Below the pieces are notes generated by a model, which saw only the letters and a list, made by a program, of their open reading frames with translations, did no database searches and was not told where the DNA came from. A stretch of 64,000 bases of DNA, taken from the NCBI GenBank assembly GCA_965198865.1, contig CBDAQA010000027.1, positions 26,093 to 90,092 of the forward strand. Reading direction: 5' to 3'. Source of the DNA: CBDAQA01 sp965198865 (GTDB lineage Bacteria > Planctomycetota > Phycisphaerae > Tepidisphaerales > Tepidisphaeraceae). A program made the position numbers and the translations under genes. This document shows, one piece after another, positions 52,013 through 60,322 of this stretch; position 1 is the first letter of the stretch; each line of letters starts with the position of its first letter.

Positions 52013-53485
52013 TTACGCCCGCGGGAAGTTGCCGAACCGCCCGGCGAAGGTCCGCCCCGCACTGTAGAACGAGGCGAACGACAACGATGCAACGGCCGGC
52101 GGCGTCAGCAGCGGCTCCAGGGCGGCACGCACCAGTTCCGCCTTCACGCCGTCGCCGGCGTCGCTCGTGTGGACGCCGTCGGCGAAGTAGGCCGCATCTG
52201 CGTAGTTCGACAGGCGCGGGTCGGCCGCCCAGTCAACCATGGCGTCGGCGTAGGTCGCGTGCCCGGACCGGATGGCGTTGTTCACCGCCGTGATGGCCGT
52301 CGACAGCGTGACCTGCTGCGACGCCGTCGCCGCCGATCGCGCCGGGATCGTGGCGACGACCACCTGGTACCCGCCCGACCGGAGCGATCCGCACAACGTG
52401 GCTAGGCCGGCGGCGATGGTCGACGCGCTGCCGCCGGCGGCCAGGTCGGTGCTGCCGGCGCACACGACCGCCACGTTGGTCGCGAACGGCGTCTGGTCCA
52501 GCGGCAACACCTGCGCCATGGCCAGCGACTGCTGTTGCGCGACCGTCTGCCCCGGCGTCGCGATCAACAGCGGCTTGAACGACCCGCCGAACTGTTGGCA
52601 CAGGTGCCATGGGTAGCAGCGGCCCACCGGTTGGGCACCGGGCCCGCCGGCGGTCAGGTCGTCGCCGACGAACACCACCTGGGCCGCGTTGGCGTCGGCC
52701 CGCAACCGGTTGGCCGTCTGGACCGTGGGCAGCAGCGTCGCCATCGCGGCGTCGGTCAGCGGGCTGCTGAAGATCAGCAGTTCCATCAGTTCGCCGGCGA
52801 AGCCGAAGTTGCCGTGCGAACCATAGCTCGTCGCCAGCGTCAGCCCGACCGCCCCGCCGGTGAGCGCCGCGTTTCCATAGTTGACCGGCAGGGCCGACTG
52901 CTGGTTCGTGCCGACGTACACCCGCGTCTCGGCCAGCGAGGCGCTGCAGCGGAAGCCGTGGACGATCGACGTCAGGGTCGGCAGGTGCGTCGCCGCCGGG
53001 AACGGCACGACCCCCGCGGCCGGCGTGTAGACGCCCATCGCCTGCGGCGCGCCGCCGACCCAGCCGTAGCTCATCGTGCGGACGCCGTCGGTCCCGAACG
53101 AGATCGGGCTCTGCCCCGGCCCGCGGCTGCACATTACGACGGTGCAGCCCGTCGACGGCACGGCCAGCGTCGCCGGGATGTTCAGGTACGACGCGGCCCC
53201 GTCGAACAGCACCGATCGCCCGAAGGAGGGCTGGTCGACCACGATCGGGTCGCCATAGGGCGACAGCGTCGTCGGGCCCGACGCCGTCGATGACGCGGCG
53301 TACGTGCTGAGGACCGGCCGGCCGCCCGCCGTCGCCTGCGTCAGGTGGTTGCCCGCCCCAGACAAATCGTTCCACTGGGCCACGCCGTCGCCGTTGGCGG
53401 CCGCCGTCACGCCCGCGTCACGGTAGACGCCCCGCTCGGCGACGTACCAGCCGACGCAGTTGGGTTGACCGTAGACGGTGGGCAT
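52013..53485 (-). CDS. LamG-like / SGNH-hydrolase-like tail or surface protein
   Basis: 490 residues. The N-terminal half (about 1-230) is a jelly-roll, LamG-like region (VAQWNDLSGAGNHLTQATAG, SYLNIPATLAVPS). The C-terminal half is SGNH-like: block I VVFVGDDLTAGG, block V FADGVHTSDAGDGVKAEL. In block I the nucleophile Ser of GDS is Asp, so esterase activity is doubtful. It could be a fibre or host-recognition protein in the phage block. Confidence 0.6.
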   Translation of the reverse strand: MPTVYGQPNCVGWYVAERGVYRDAGVTAAANGDGVAQWNDLSGAGNHLTQATAGGRPVLSTYAASSTASGPTTLSPYGDPIVVDQPSFGRSVLFDGAASYLNIPATLAVPSTGCTVVMCSRGPGQSPISFGTDGVRTMSYGWVGGAPQAMGVYTPAAGVVPFPAATHLPTLTSIVHGFRCSASLAETRVYVGTNQQSALPVNYGNAALTGGAVGLTLATSYGSHGNFGFAGELMELLIFSSPLTDAAMATLLPTVQTANRLRADANAAQVVFVGDDLTAGGPGAQPVGRCYPWHLCQQFGGSFKPLLIATPGQTVAQQQSLAMAQVLPLDQTPFATNVAVVCAGSTDLAAGGSASTIAAGLATLCGSLRSGGYQVVVATIPARSAATASQQVTLSTAITAVNNAIRSGHATYADAMVDWAADPRLSNYADAAYFADGVHTSDAGDGVKAELVRAALEPLLTPPAVASLSFASFYSAGRTFAGRFGNFPRA

Positions 53486-53559
53486 GGGGCGAGTTCCGAG
53501 TTTGAAGTTCTGAGTCCGGAATGGAGAACTGGTGTGGCGTGGCGCCCCTGCCTCGGGAC

Positions 53560-54024
53560 TCACCACGCTCCACTCGGAACCCGTTTGGGGACGGTCACGG
53601 TGGCCGAGTAGAGGGTCGTCGCGCCGGCGGCCGTGGTGCGGGTCAGCTTCACCGTATAGGTGCCGGGCAACTCGTACAGGTAGGCGGCCACGGGGCCGGT
53701 CAGGGCGGCGTTGAGGCTGACCGGCTGGCCCGTGCGCGGGTCGGTCACCAGCTGGCCGCCGGCCGCATCGCCGAAGTCCCAGGCGTACCGCTCGTCGAGC
53801 CAACCGGTGCCGCTGGCGATCAATCCCAGGGCTGACACATGGACCAGCGCGGGGGCCGGGCCGGCGGCGTAGGTGCCGGTCGCGTTGCCATCGAGACCCA
53901 CGACGAACGTGGCCGGCGAGGGGGCGGTCGTCGGCGCCACAAGTGGCAACGTCGCCATGCACGCGGCGGTATTGGACAGCGTTAGCAACAACGTTACGGT
54001 GGGGAACAGCTTCGACGGCTGCAC
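53560..54024 (-). CDS. PKD-like lipoprotein
   Basis: 154 residues from GTG after AGGGAACC. The signal sequence ends with a lipobox LSNTAACM (Cys about 23). A single PKD-type beta sandwich follows (YAWDFGDAAGGQLV, ELPGTYTVKLTRT, TTLYSATVTV). It is exported, membrane-anchored, possibly structural. Placed between the SGNH gene and a host-type glycosyltransferase. Confidence 0.6.
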   Translation of the reverse strand: MQPSKLFPTVTLLLTLSNTAACMATLPLVAPTTAPSPATFVVGLDGNATGTYAAGPAPALVHVSALGLIASGTGWLDERYAWDFGDAAGGQLVTDPRTGQPVSLNAALTGPVAAYLYELPGTYTVKLTRTTAAGATTLYSATVTVPKRVPSGAW

Positions 54025-54200
54025 GTCGGTTCCCTGTTGAGCGCGATTGGCGACCCGGCCCCCGTGGCCCCCTGACGCCGGCGGGAAATAATCCGCCGGC
54101 CACAACCGTTTCCCCGGGTCGGCCCACGCGACGCGAACCCAAATCGAAACGCCGCCCGTGCCCGGGCACGGGGTTCGGCGTGCTTAGAAGTGAGACGCTG

Positions 54201-56981
54201 ATGACCACGATGGCGACGACCGACGCGATCCCCCTCGCGCCGCTGCCCGAACCCCTCGCCCCGGCGGAGCCGGTCGACTACGCCGACCGTTACGTCGAGC
54301 CGCTGACGACCCGCCCGATGCCGCCGCTGCTGCACGATGAGCCGGCCGGGTACCGCTGGGCGTGGCTGCTGGTCGGGCTGGCCGTCACGGTCCTGTTCGG
54401 CGTCGTCGTCTTCCGCTTCTACGCCCCGGCCGACTCCGGCGTTGACCAGAACGCGTACCTGCTCGGCGGGCGGCTGATCGCCCAGCACCACACGACCCGG
54501 TACGTCCTGCCGGTCCTGCCCAACTACGACTCGGCGAAGCTCGGCCCCAACCCCGGCGGGTACGCCTACACCGGCGGCATGATGGTCCGCATGCCCAACG
54601 GCGACTACTTCCCCAAGTACCCCGCCGGCCTGCCGCTGCTCTACGCCTGCTTCTTCTGGATCTTCGGTCCCGAAATGGGGCCGGTCTACGCGTTCGTCGT
54701 CAGCCCGGCGACGGCGGTGCTGTCGGTGATGGGGACCTTCTTCCTCGCCCGCGCCGTGGCCGGCTCGTTCGCCGCCGTGATGGCCGCCGTGCTGCTGGGC
54801 ACCAGCCAGGTGATGCTGTCGCTGGCCGACAACCCCAACAGCCACGCCTCGTGTACGGCCTGCATCATCTGGGGCATGTTCCTGCTGGTGCGGTGGTGGC
54901 AGACCGGCTCGCTGTGGCAGGGCGCCGCGTCGGGCTTCCTGATCGGCTACGCGTTCACGATCCGCTACACCGAGGGGCTGCTGGTCATCCCGATCGCCAT
55001 CGCCTGCCTCACCCGCATCCGCTGGGGTCACTGGGCGCCGTGGCTGCTGTCGTCGGCGGTGGTGGCGGTCGGGGCGGCGTTCATGGTCCAGATCGGCCAG
55101 TACACCGGCACCGACTGGGCCGACGTCCACGGCGTCCACCACTGGATCGGCGAGGGCAAGACCCCCAAGGCGATCCTGTCGCTCGTGGCCGACGTGTACG
55201 CGCTGGCGGCACTGGTGTACGTCGCCGTGATGACCGGCCGGGGCTTGCACCGGGCGTGGCTGACGTCATTCCTGCGGAACGTGCTGCCGGGCCTGGCCTG
55301 GTGCGTGCCGGTGGTGACGCTGCTGATCTACAACAGCCGCACGATGGGCCACGCCGCCGGCTACGACACGACCCACGAGAGCGAGCTGGGCGTCGCGTTC
55401 CAGTGGAAGTACCTGGTCCGCAACTGGGAGATGGTCGTCCGCACGTTCGACGACCTGGAGCTGTTCTTCGTCGTGCCGTTCGCGCTGGCGGGCATGGCGC
55501 TGGTCTTCCGCCGCAGCTGGCGGGTGGGGCTGCTGCTGGTGACCTGGCTGGTGCCGGGCGTGCTGCTCTACACCAGCTACTACTGGTCGATGGACTTCGA
55601 CGTGGCCTACGCCCGGTTCTACCTGACGTTCCTGCCGGCGCTGTGCGTGGCGGCGGCCGTGGCGTTCCACGACGGGCTGCTGGCCGGCCGGGTTGGCGGG
55701 GCGGGCGACCACGCCCGTGGCCACCGCCCGTGGTCGCCCCTCGTGCAGGTGACCGCCGCCCTCGCCGTCCTCGGCGCGTTCACGCTCGCCATGCAGCTCT
55801 GGCACGCGTCCGAATGGGACCTGCTCCAAGGTGCTCGCCACTGGATCGGGCCGGGCAAGACGATCCTGACCGCGACGGCCGTCGGCCTGCTGGTCTACGC
55901 CGCCGCGGCGCTCGCCACCGTGGCGACGACGGCGTTCCGCATGGGATACCGACCGTGGGCCGCCCTGGCCGGGCGTGCCCCGGCCACGGTGGCCGTGGGG
56001 ATGGTGGTGGCCGTGTCGGCGGGCGTCAGCAGCTACCGGGCGCTCAAGGGGCTCCGCGACGGCACCGAGAACCTGATCCCCCTGCTGGAGAACTACCGCG
56101 GCCGGCTGAACCTGGCCCGCGTCGGCGAGCACCTGCTCGGCAAGCACCCCGAGCACCCGGCCGGCCACCCGGGGAAGATCGTGATGGTCGACAACGTCCC
56201 GGCCCGCTCGGTCCTGTTCAGCGCCGCCGGCGGGGGGATCCAGTCGCCCAGCAACTACATCCAGTTCCTCCGCGACTGGGACCTGTACCCCGCCACCGCG
56301 TTCAGCGAGGAGGGCTCCCGCAGCGGGATGGGGGGCGGCGGCGGTGCCGCCAACCGCAACCGTGGCATTAACAACCGTGGCGGCGGTGGACCCGGCGGCG
56401 GCGGTGCGGGCCGCAATGGGGGCGGCGGAGGCGGCTTCCTGGGCTTCGGCGGGGGCGGCGGGCGCAACGGTCCGCCCGGCGGGGGTGGCGGGCCGGGCGG
56501 GGGCCCCCCCGGCATGGGCAACAACGCCGACGACCAGGACACGGTCGTCGCCACGCCGATCCAGCCCGAGCAGCGCGACTACCACGCCGGCCTGTACCGC
56601 AACGTGACCCGCAAGCAGCTCTACCAGAAGGGCGGCGAGGTCGTGAGGCGCGCGTTCGCCAACGGCCAGCGGGTGTTCGCCATCGTCGAGAAGGACGCGC
56701 TGGAGACCTTTGAGGACGACCTCGACGAGGGCGGCCTGTTCGACTACCGGCCCGTCGCCACCTGGACCGACGTGATGCTGCCCGTCGATCACGACGAGGA
56801 CGCCACGACGGCCAACGACGCCTCCAACCGCTGGGGCAACCGGATGAACGCCCGCCGCGGCGGCGGCATGGGCGCCGGCGGCGGCATGGCCCGCCTGCTG
56901 GGCATGTCCAACCAGCAGAACGACTGGCGGCTGGTCGAGGTGATCCCGGAGCGGCCGACGGCACCGGCGAAGAAGAAGTGA
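54201..56981 (+). CDS. Large GT39/PMT-like membrane glycosyltransferase with Gly-rich insert
   Basis: 926 residues. The first loop has DSGVDQNAYLLGGRLIAQHH and then GDYFPKYPAGLPLLYACFFW, the dolichol/polyprenol-linked sugar-transferase pattern (PMT_2). About 12 spans follow to residue 630. The C-terminal domain (residues about 640-926) is soluble, and contains a 75-residue stretch almost entirely of Gly with Arg/Asn/Pro (about 710-775). The host-type gene lies on the opposite strand from the phage genes. Confidence 0.8.
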   Translation: MTTMATTDAIPLAPLPEPLAPAEPVDYADRYVEPLTTRPMPPLLHDEPAGYRWAWLLVGLAVTVLFGVVVFRFYAPADSGVDQNAYLLGGRLIAQHHTTRYVLPVLPNYDSAKLGPNPGGYAYTGGMMVRMPNGDYFPKYPAGLPLLYACFFWIFGPEMGPVYAFVVSPATAVLSVMGTFFLARAVAGSFAAVMAAVLLGTSQVMLSLADNPNSHASCTACIIWGMFLLVRWWQTGSLWQGAASGFLIGYAFTIRYTEGLLVIPIAIACLTRIRWGHWAPWLLSSAVVAVGAAFMVQIGQYTGTDWADVHGVHHWIGEGKTPKAILSLVADVYALAALVYVAVMTGRGLHRAWLTSFLRNVLPGLAWCVPVVTLLIYNSRTMGHAAGYDTTHESELGVAFQWKYLVRNWEMVVRTFDDLELFFVVPFALAGMALVFRRSWRVGLLLVTWLVPGVLLYTSYYWSMDFDVAYARFYLTFLPALCVAAAVAFHDGLLAGRVGGAGDHARGHRPWSPLVQVTAALAVLGAFTLAMQLWHASEWDLLQGARHWIGPGKTILTATAVGLLVYAAAALATVATTAFRMGYRPWAALAGRAPATVAVGMVVAVSAGVSSYRALKGLRDGTENLIPLLENYRGRLNLARVGEHLLGKHPEHPAGHPGKIVMVDNVPARSVLFSAAGGGIQSPSNYIQFLRDWDLYPATAFSEEGSRSGMGGGGGAANRNRGINNRGGGGPGGGGAGRNGGGGGGFLGFGGGGGRNGPPGGGGGPGGGPPGMGNNADDQDTVVATPIQPEQRDYHAGLYRNVTRKQLYQKGGEVVRRAFANGQRVFAIVEKDALETFEDDLDEGGLFDYRPVATWTDVMLPVDHDEDATTANDASNRWGNRMNARRGGGMGAGGGMARLLGMSNQQNDWRLVEVIPERPTAPAKKK

Positions 56982-56995
56982 CGCGACCCCATCAG

Positions 56996-57012
56996 AGCCC
57001 AGCGGCTCCGTT
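56996..57012 (+). repeat. Half copy of the AGCCCAGCGGCTCC palindrome
   Basis: GAGCCCAGCGGCTCCG just after the glycosyltransferase stop, matching 9487-9551. Confidence 0.55.
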
Positions 57013-57020
57013 GTCGCCCT

Positions 57021-57380
57021 TCAGTGCAACCGGTCCACCACCAGCTTCACCACGGCCGTGATGCCGGCCGTCGCCAACAGCCACACCGAACGCGTGAGCC
57101 CGCCCGCCAGCCGCTCGACGGCCTCCACGCGCGCCGCCAGCCCCGGCCGGCCGTTGCCGTTCACGGCCGACTCCAGCTTGCCCAGCGTCTTGTCCTGCAC
57201 CGCCAGGTTCAGCTGGATCTCGGCCAGCTTCAGCATGAAGCTCTGCGCCCGGTCGTCGGCCACGTCGTGGCACCGGCGCAGCCGGTCCACCTCGTCGGTC
57301 AACGACCGGATCCGCTCGGCGTGCTCGCCCGGATGAGCGGGTGATGGGGTGAGAGGGTGATGGGGTGTCGCCGAAAACAT
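57021..57380 (-). CDS. Phage coiled-coil/holin-type membrane protein
   Basis: 119 residues starting at an ATG after GGAGGAG. Coiled coil (ERIRSLTDEVDRLRRCHDVA), then NGNGRPGLAARVEAVERL, the pattern of XhlA/haemolysin-like phage proteins, and a C-terminal membrane span (SVWLLATAGITAVVKLVV). Likely part of the lysis cluster. Confidence 0.65.
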   Translation of the reverse strand: MFSATPHHPLTPSPAHPGEHAERIRSLTDEVDRLRRCHDVADDRAQSFMLKLAEIQLNLAVQDKTLGKLESAVNGNGRPGLAARVEAVERLAGGLTRSVWLLATAGITAVVKLVVDRLH

Positions 57381-57429
57381 GGTTCTCCTCCCCACCCCCT
57401 CGCCCGCTCACCCTCTCACGCCCGCATCC

Positions 57430-57711
57430 TCACTTCCCCGGGTCGCTCAGCACCCACTCGCCCTCGAACAGCTGGGTACGATTGGAACTGCGAACGCGCG
57501 TGCCGTCCTTCGTCAGCACGTAGACATAGGCCTGGACCGGCTCGGCCAGCTGGCGCGGCTCGGTGGTCGGCACGGTGACGACCCGGGTCGCGCCGCACCC
57601 GCCGATCAGCACGGCCGCGCTAACCGCCCGAACCCCGGAGCCGAACGGCGGCCAGCAGCCGCTCCCGCCGGGCGTCGTCGGGCGCGGCCTCTTCCACGGT
57701 GGTCGGCTCAT
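57430..57711 (-). CDS. Small lipoprotein, spanin-like (tentative)
   Basis: 93 residues from the ATG at 57711. Lipobox region AAVLIGGCGATRV (Cys about 38). The mature part (RQLAEPVQAYVYVLTKDGTR) has no family. The start lies inside the upstream 58-residue gene, in a different frame. Such overlapped lipoproteins beside holin-like genes are typical of outer spanins. Confidence 0.5.
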   Translation of the reverse strand: MSRPPWKRPRPTTPGGSGCWPPFGSGVRAVSAAVLIGGCGATRVVTVPTTEPRQLAEPVQAYVYVLTKDGTRVRSSNRTQLFEGEWVLSDPGK

Positions 57712-57796
57712 GTGCGTGCTCCCAGAGAAACTGTAGAAGCGACGGCAGGATCGCCTTGACGACGTCCGCCGCCGCGGGGATGAGGATCGCCCACAT
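57620..57796 (-). CDS. Small phage protein, 58 residues
   Basis: MWAILIPAAADVVKAILPSL begins a hydrophobic N-terminus; the rest is helical and charged (EEAAPDDARRERLLAAV). Good ribosome site (AAGGAG, 6 bases before ATG). A holin or small lysis protein by position. Confidence 0.55.
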   Translation of the reverse strand: MWAILIPAAADVVKAILPSLLQFLWEHAHEPTTVEEAAPDDARRERLLAAVRLRGSGG

Positions 57797-57820
57797 GGGG
57801 ACTCCTTGCGGAGAAGTGCC

Positions 57821-57905
57821 GAATTTCTAAATCTCGAATACCGAGACAGGACGGGAGGTGCCCTCTGCCGTTTCGGTGATCGAGATTTCCACGTTTGAAA
57901 TTCGC
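57821..57905 (+). repeat. Inverted repeat spacer
   Basis: GAATTTCTAAATCTCGAATA pairs imperfectly with GATCGAGATTTCCACGTTTG over the gap between two phage genes. Same type as 38567-38625. Confidence 0.5.
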
Positions 57906-57907
57906 GT

Positions 57908-58087
57908 TCATTTCGCCCCCTTCGCCGCCCGCAGGGCAAAGTAAACCGCGGCCAGGTCCATGCCCGTGGTGACGAAGTCCTGCACGGCCTTGGTCACCTT
58001 GGCGTCATCCGCGGCCGACAGGGCCGGGGCCTGCTTGTGCAGGGCCTTGAGGATCGCATCCGTCACGTATTGCTCGATCACGTCCAT
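57908..58087 (-). CDS. Small phage protein, unknown
   Basis: 59 residues starting at ATG after GGAGAAC. MDVIEQYVTDAILKALHKQA, then VQDFVTTGMDLAAVYFALRA. Helical, no family. An extended start at 58111 is possible. Confidence 0.5.
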   Translation of the reverse strand: MDVIEQYVTDAILKALHKQAPALSAADDAKVTKAVQDFVTTGMDLAAVYFALRAAKGAK

Positions 58088-58212
58088 GGTGTTCTCCAAC
58101 AGTGCGACCATCGCAGACACAGCCGGCGACCCCGGCGGAGCCGCTCGGAACTCGAAGACGTAGACGGGCTCGCCGGTCGACCGGCTCGCCCGCACGCCGG
58201 CGCGGTGCGGGG

Positions 58213-58467
58213 CTAGCTCACGACCCGCCCACGGAACATCCGGCCCAGCAGCCGGCCGACGTCGGCATCGTCGACCGGCCCGTCCAAAGGGGCCGGCGGC
58301 GCCTTCACCCGGCCGCGGGATGCGCTGTACGCCGCCGACGCCATCGCCGGGGCGACGACCGCCGCCAGTGCGTCCAGCTCGCCGTGCCCGCGGAACAGCG
58401 CGACGGCCGCCAGGGCGATCACCGCCCACGTCACCGCGTGCTCGCTCGTCTGATATCCGGGTTTCAT
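58213..58467 (-). CDS. Small membrane protein, holin-like
   Basis: 84 residues. MKPGYQTSEHAVTWAVIALA with one or two spans (VTWAVIALAAVALFRG; ALAAVVAPAMASAAYSAS) and a charged tail. Size and topology fit phage holins/holin-like proteins. Confidence 0.55.
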   Translation of the reverse strand: MKPGYQTSEHAVTWAVIALAAVALFRGHGELDALAAVVAPAMASAAYSASRGRVKAPPAPLDGPVDDADVGRLLGRMFRGRVVS

Positions 58468-58553
58468 AGTCGCGTCTCGTTCCCCCCAAGCCGGCCCGCC
58501 GTAGTGGATACGGACGGGCCGGCGACCAACGGGAGAGATTTGCAGGGTCGGAG

Positions 58554-58573
58554 CCCCGGATGTAGATCCGGGG
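58554..58573 (+). repeat. Palindrome CCCCGGATGTAGATCCGGGG
   Basis: One base from the perfect 20-mer at 39468-39487. It is just past the stop of the HTH gene. Confidence 0.8.
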
Positions 58574-58589
58574 CTTCTATGGAAGACGG

Positions 58590-58991
58590 TCACAGGTCAT
58601 CCGCGTCGAACGGACCCTGCTCGGCCCGGCCGATCTGGCTCAGGTGCAGGATCCTCGGGCGGCGTGACGGTCGGCCGCGGGTCCGCAGTGAGCGCAGCGG
58701 CGGGACCTTCACGGTGGCCGACGCCAGCAGCAGCTGCACGCCCCGCCGGCTGACGCCGAGCCACTCGGCGACGGTCGCCTGCGGCCATCCGTCGGCCAGG
58801 TGGAGCACGCACACGTCCAGCTCCCGCTCCGTCAGCCGCCCCAGCCCCGCGGCCGCCTCATCGGCCGGCGTTGCGTCGTTCGAGTGGGTTCCCATATTGG
58901 ATAAGACCAGGAAGCGCAGGCCGGAACCGGGGATCGCGTCACAATCCATCGTATCGCCGTAAGTTAGTAAAATGTTCGGTGGTGCTTCCAT
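58590..58991 (-). CDS. HTH (LuxR/sigma-4-like) regulator, phage
   Basis: 133 residues. LTERELDVCVLHLADGWPQA and TVAEWLGVSRRGVQLLLASA are a LuxR/sigma-region-4-type helix-turn-helix without a receiver domain. Start ATG after GAAGGACC. A likely transcription factor of the phage block. Confidence 0.65.
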   Translation of the reverse strand: MEAPPNILLTYGDTMDCDAIPGSGLRFLVLSNMGTHSNDATPADEAAAGLGRLTERELDVCVLHLADGWPQATVAEWLGVSRRGVQLLLASATVKVPPLRSLRTRGRPSRRPRILHLSQIGRAEQGPFDADDL

Positions 58992-59036
58992 GGTGGTCCT
59001 TCAAGTGTGGAAAGTGGAATGGTCACCCGGGGCGAC

Positions 59037-59100
59037 TGAAGCCGGCGTCTGAGGTACGCCGAAGAAACGGGTGTTCGGCGCACCTCAGACGCCAGCCTCA
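59037..59100 (+). repeat. Palindrome of the GTCTGAGGGTACGCC family, diverged copy
   Basis: TGAAGCCGGCGTCTGAGGTA... pairs with its near-complement at 59074-59100 (27-base arms, two mismatches). It shares the core with 21332-21420. Confidence 0.75.
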
Positions 59101-59111
59101 CCGCGTCGTGG

Positions 59112-59588
59112 TCACGCGCCGTGGCGTCGGTCGCCGAGCAGGGCGCGCAGGCCGACGACCATGCGGCTGCTGCCGGGGCGCAGGTGGAGGCCGGCGTCGT
59201 ACAGCTCCGAGTAGCGGTCGGCGTCGTCGCCGTGGCGGCAGTCGTCGCAGACGACCGTGGCCGACACGACCGGGCCGTCGCGGCGGTGGCGGTGCTCGAC
59301 CAGGCTGGTCGCCTGCGGCGGGGTCCACCGGCCGCACTCGCGGCACCACCGCATCGAGGTCCGCCGCGCGCCGCCTGGCGGGAACACGCGCGGGTCGTGG
59401 TAGCGCGCGGCGATCGGCTTGCCGTCGCGGCCGGTGAAGGTCTGCGTCGCCAGCTGTGCGTCGACCCACGGCTCGGTCGGCACCGACCGCCGCAGCCGCA
59501 CCCGCAGCCGGTGTTCCTGCCACGCGGTCAGCCCCCGCGGCGGGGCGGCAGGCCGAACCGGACCCGATCTCGGAGCAACAACGGCCAT
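59112..59588 (-). CDS. Zinc-finger protein of phage type
   Basis: 158 residues starting at an ATG after GGGAGGG. MRWCRECGRWTPPQ, then about 30 residues on VVCDDCRHGDDADRY give a two-CxxC zinc ribbon. The N-terminal half (LTAWQEHRLRVRLRR) is basic. It is the last clear gene of the minus-strand phage block. Confidence 0.6.
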   Translation of the reverse strand: MAVVAPRSGPVRPAAPPRGLTAWQEHRLRVRLRRSVPTEPWVDAQLATQTFTGRDGKPIAARYHDPRVFPPGGARRTSMRWCRECGRWTPPQATSLVEHRHRRDGPVVSATVVCDDCRHGDDADRYSELYDAGLHLRPGSSRMVVGLRALLGDRRHGA

Positions 59589-59736
59589 CGCGTACCCTCC
59601 CAAGAAGTACCAAACAGATACCGAACAGATTGGCGAGTATATGAACACATGACATGACATGCAAGTTGAGTTGAGGTTGCGGTGGACACCGCGGCGTCGG
59701 GTGGCACACTGGACGCGGGTTTCAGGAGGCGGGCGG

Positions 59737-60300
59737 ATGGGTGGAACGCAATCGGCGGGCGCGATCGACTACGGCACCGACGGCCGGCGGACGAACTACC
59801 GGTGGCAGGTGCGCGCGCTGCTGCTGTTCGCCACTACGGTCAACTACATGGACCGGCAGGTGCTGGGGCTGCTCGCGCCGCAGCTGCAGCGGGCCCTGCA
59901 CTGGAACGAGGCGCAGTACAGCTACATCAGCATCGCCTTCACCGCCGCCTACGCGGTCGGGCTGTTCCTCAACGGCCGGCTGCTCGACGCGGTCGGGACC
60001 AAGGTGGGGTACGCCATCCCGGTGGCCGTCTGGTCGCTGGCGTCGCTCAGCCACGTGCGGGCCCGGTCGTGGGTGGGGTGCGCGGTGTCGCGGGTGTTCC
60101 TGGGGTTGGGCGAGTCGGGCAACTTCCCGGCCGCGGTGAAGACGACGGCCGAGTGGTTCCCCAAGCGCGACCGCGCGTTGGCGGCGGGCGTGTTCAACTC
60201 GGGGTCGAACCTGGGCGTGATCGTGGCGGCGCTGGTCGTGCCGTTCGTGGCGGCGGCGCCCCGGCTCGGTTGGCGGTACGCGTTCTGCGTCACGCGATAG
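59737..60300 (+). pseudogene. Truncated MFS transporter (ACS/hexuronate family)
   Basis: 187 residues, starting at ATG after AGGAGG. LFATTVNYMDRQVLGLLAPQ, NGRLLDAVGTKVGYAIPV, GLGESGNFPAAVKTTAEWFP and GVFNSGSNLGVIVAALVVPF are the first five or six spans of ExuT-type transporters. It then ends abruptly at GWRYAFCVTR, where about 240 residues should follow. The remaining half of the gene is absent, and an OmpA-like gene follows on the other strand. It lies at the right edge of the phage block. Confidence 0.8.
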
Positions 60301-60322
60301 TCGCGATGGCGTGGTTGGCGGC

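Noticed and set aside
37424..59588. Complete, inducible prophage
   Set aside because: No tail, integrase, transposase or repressor/cro pair is seen, and the order of head genes is not that of Mu or lambda.
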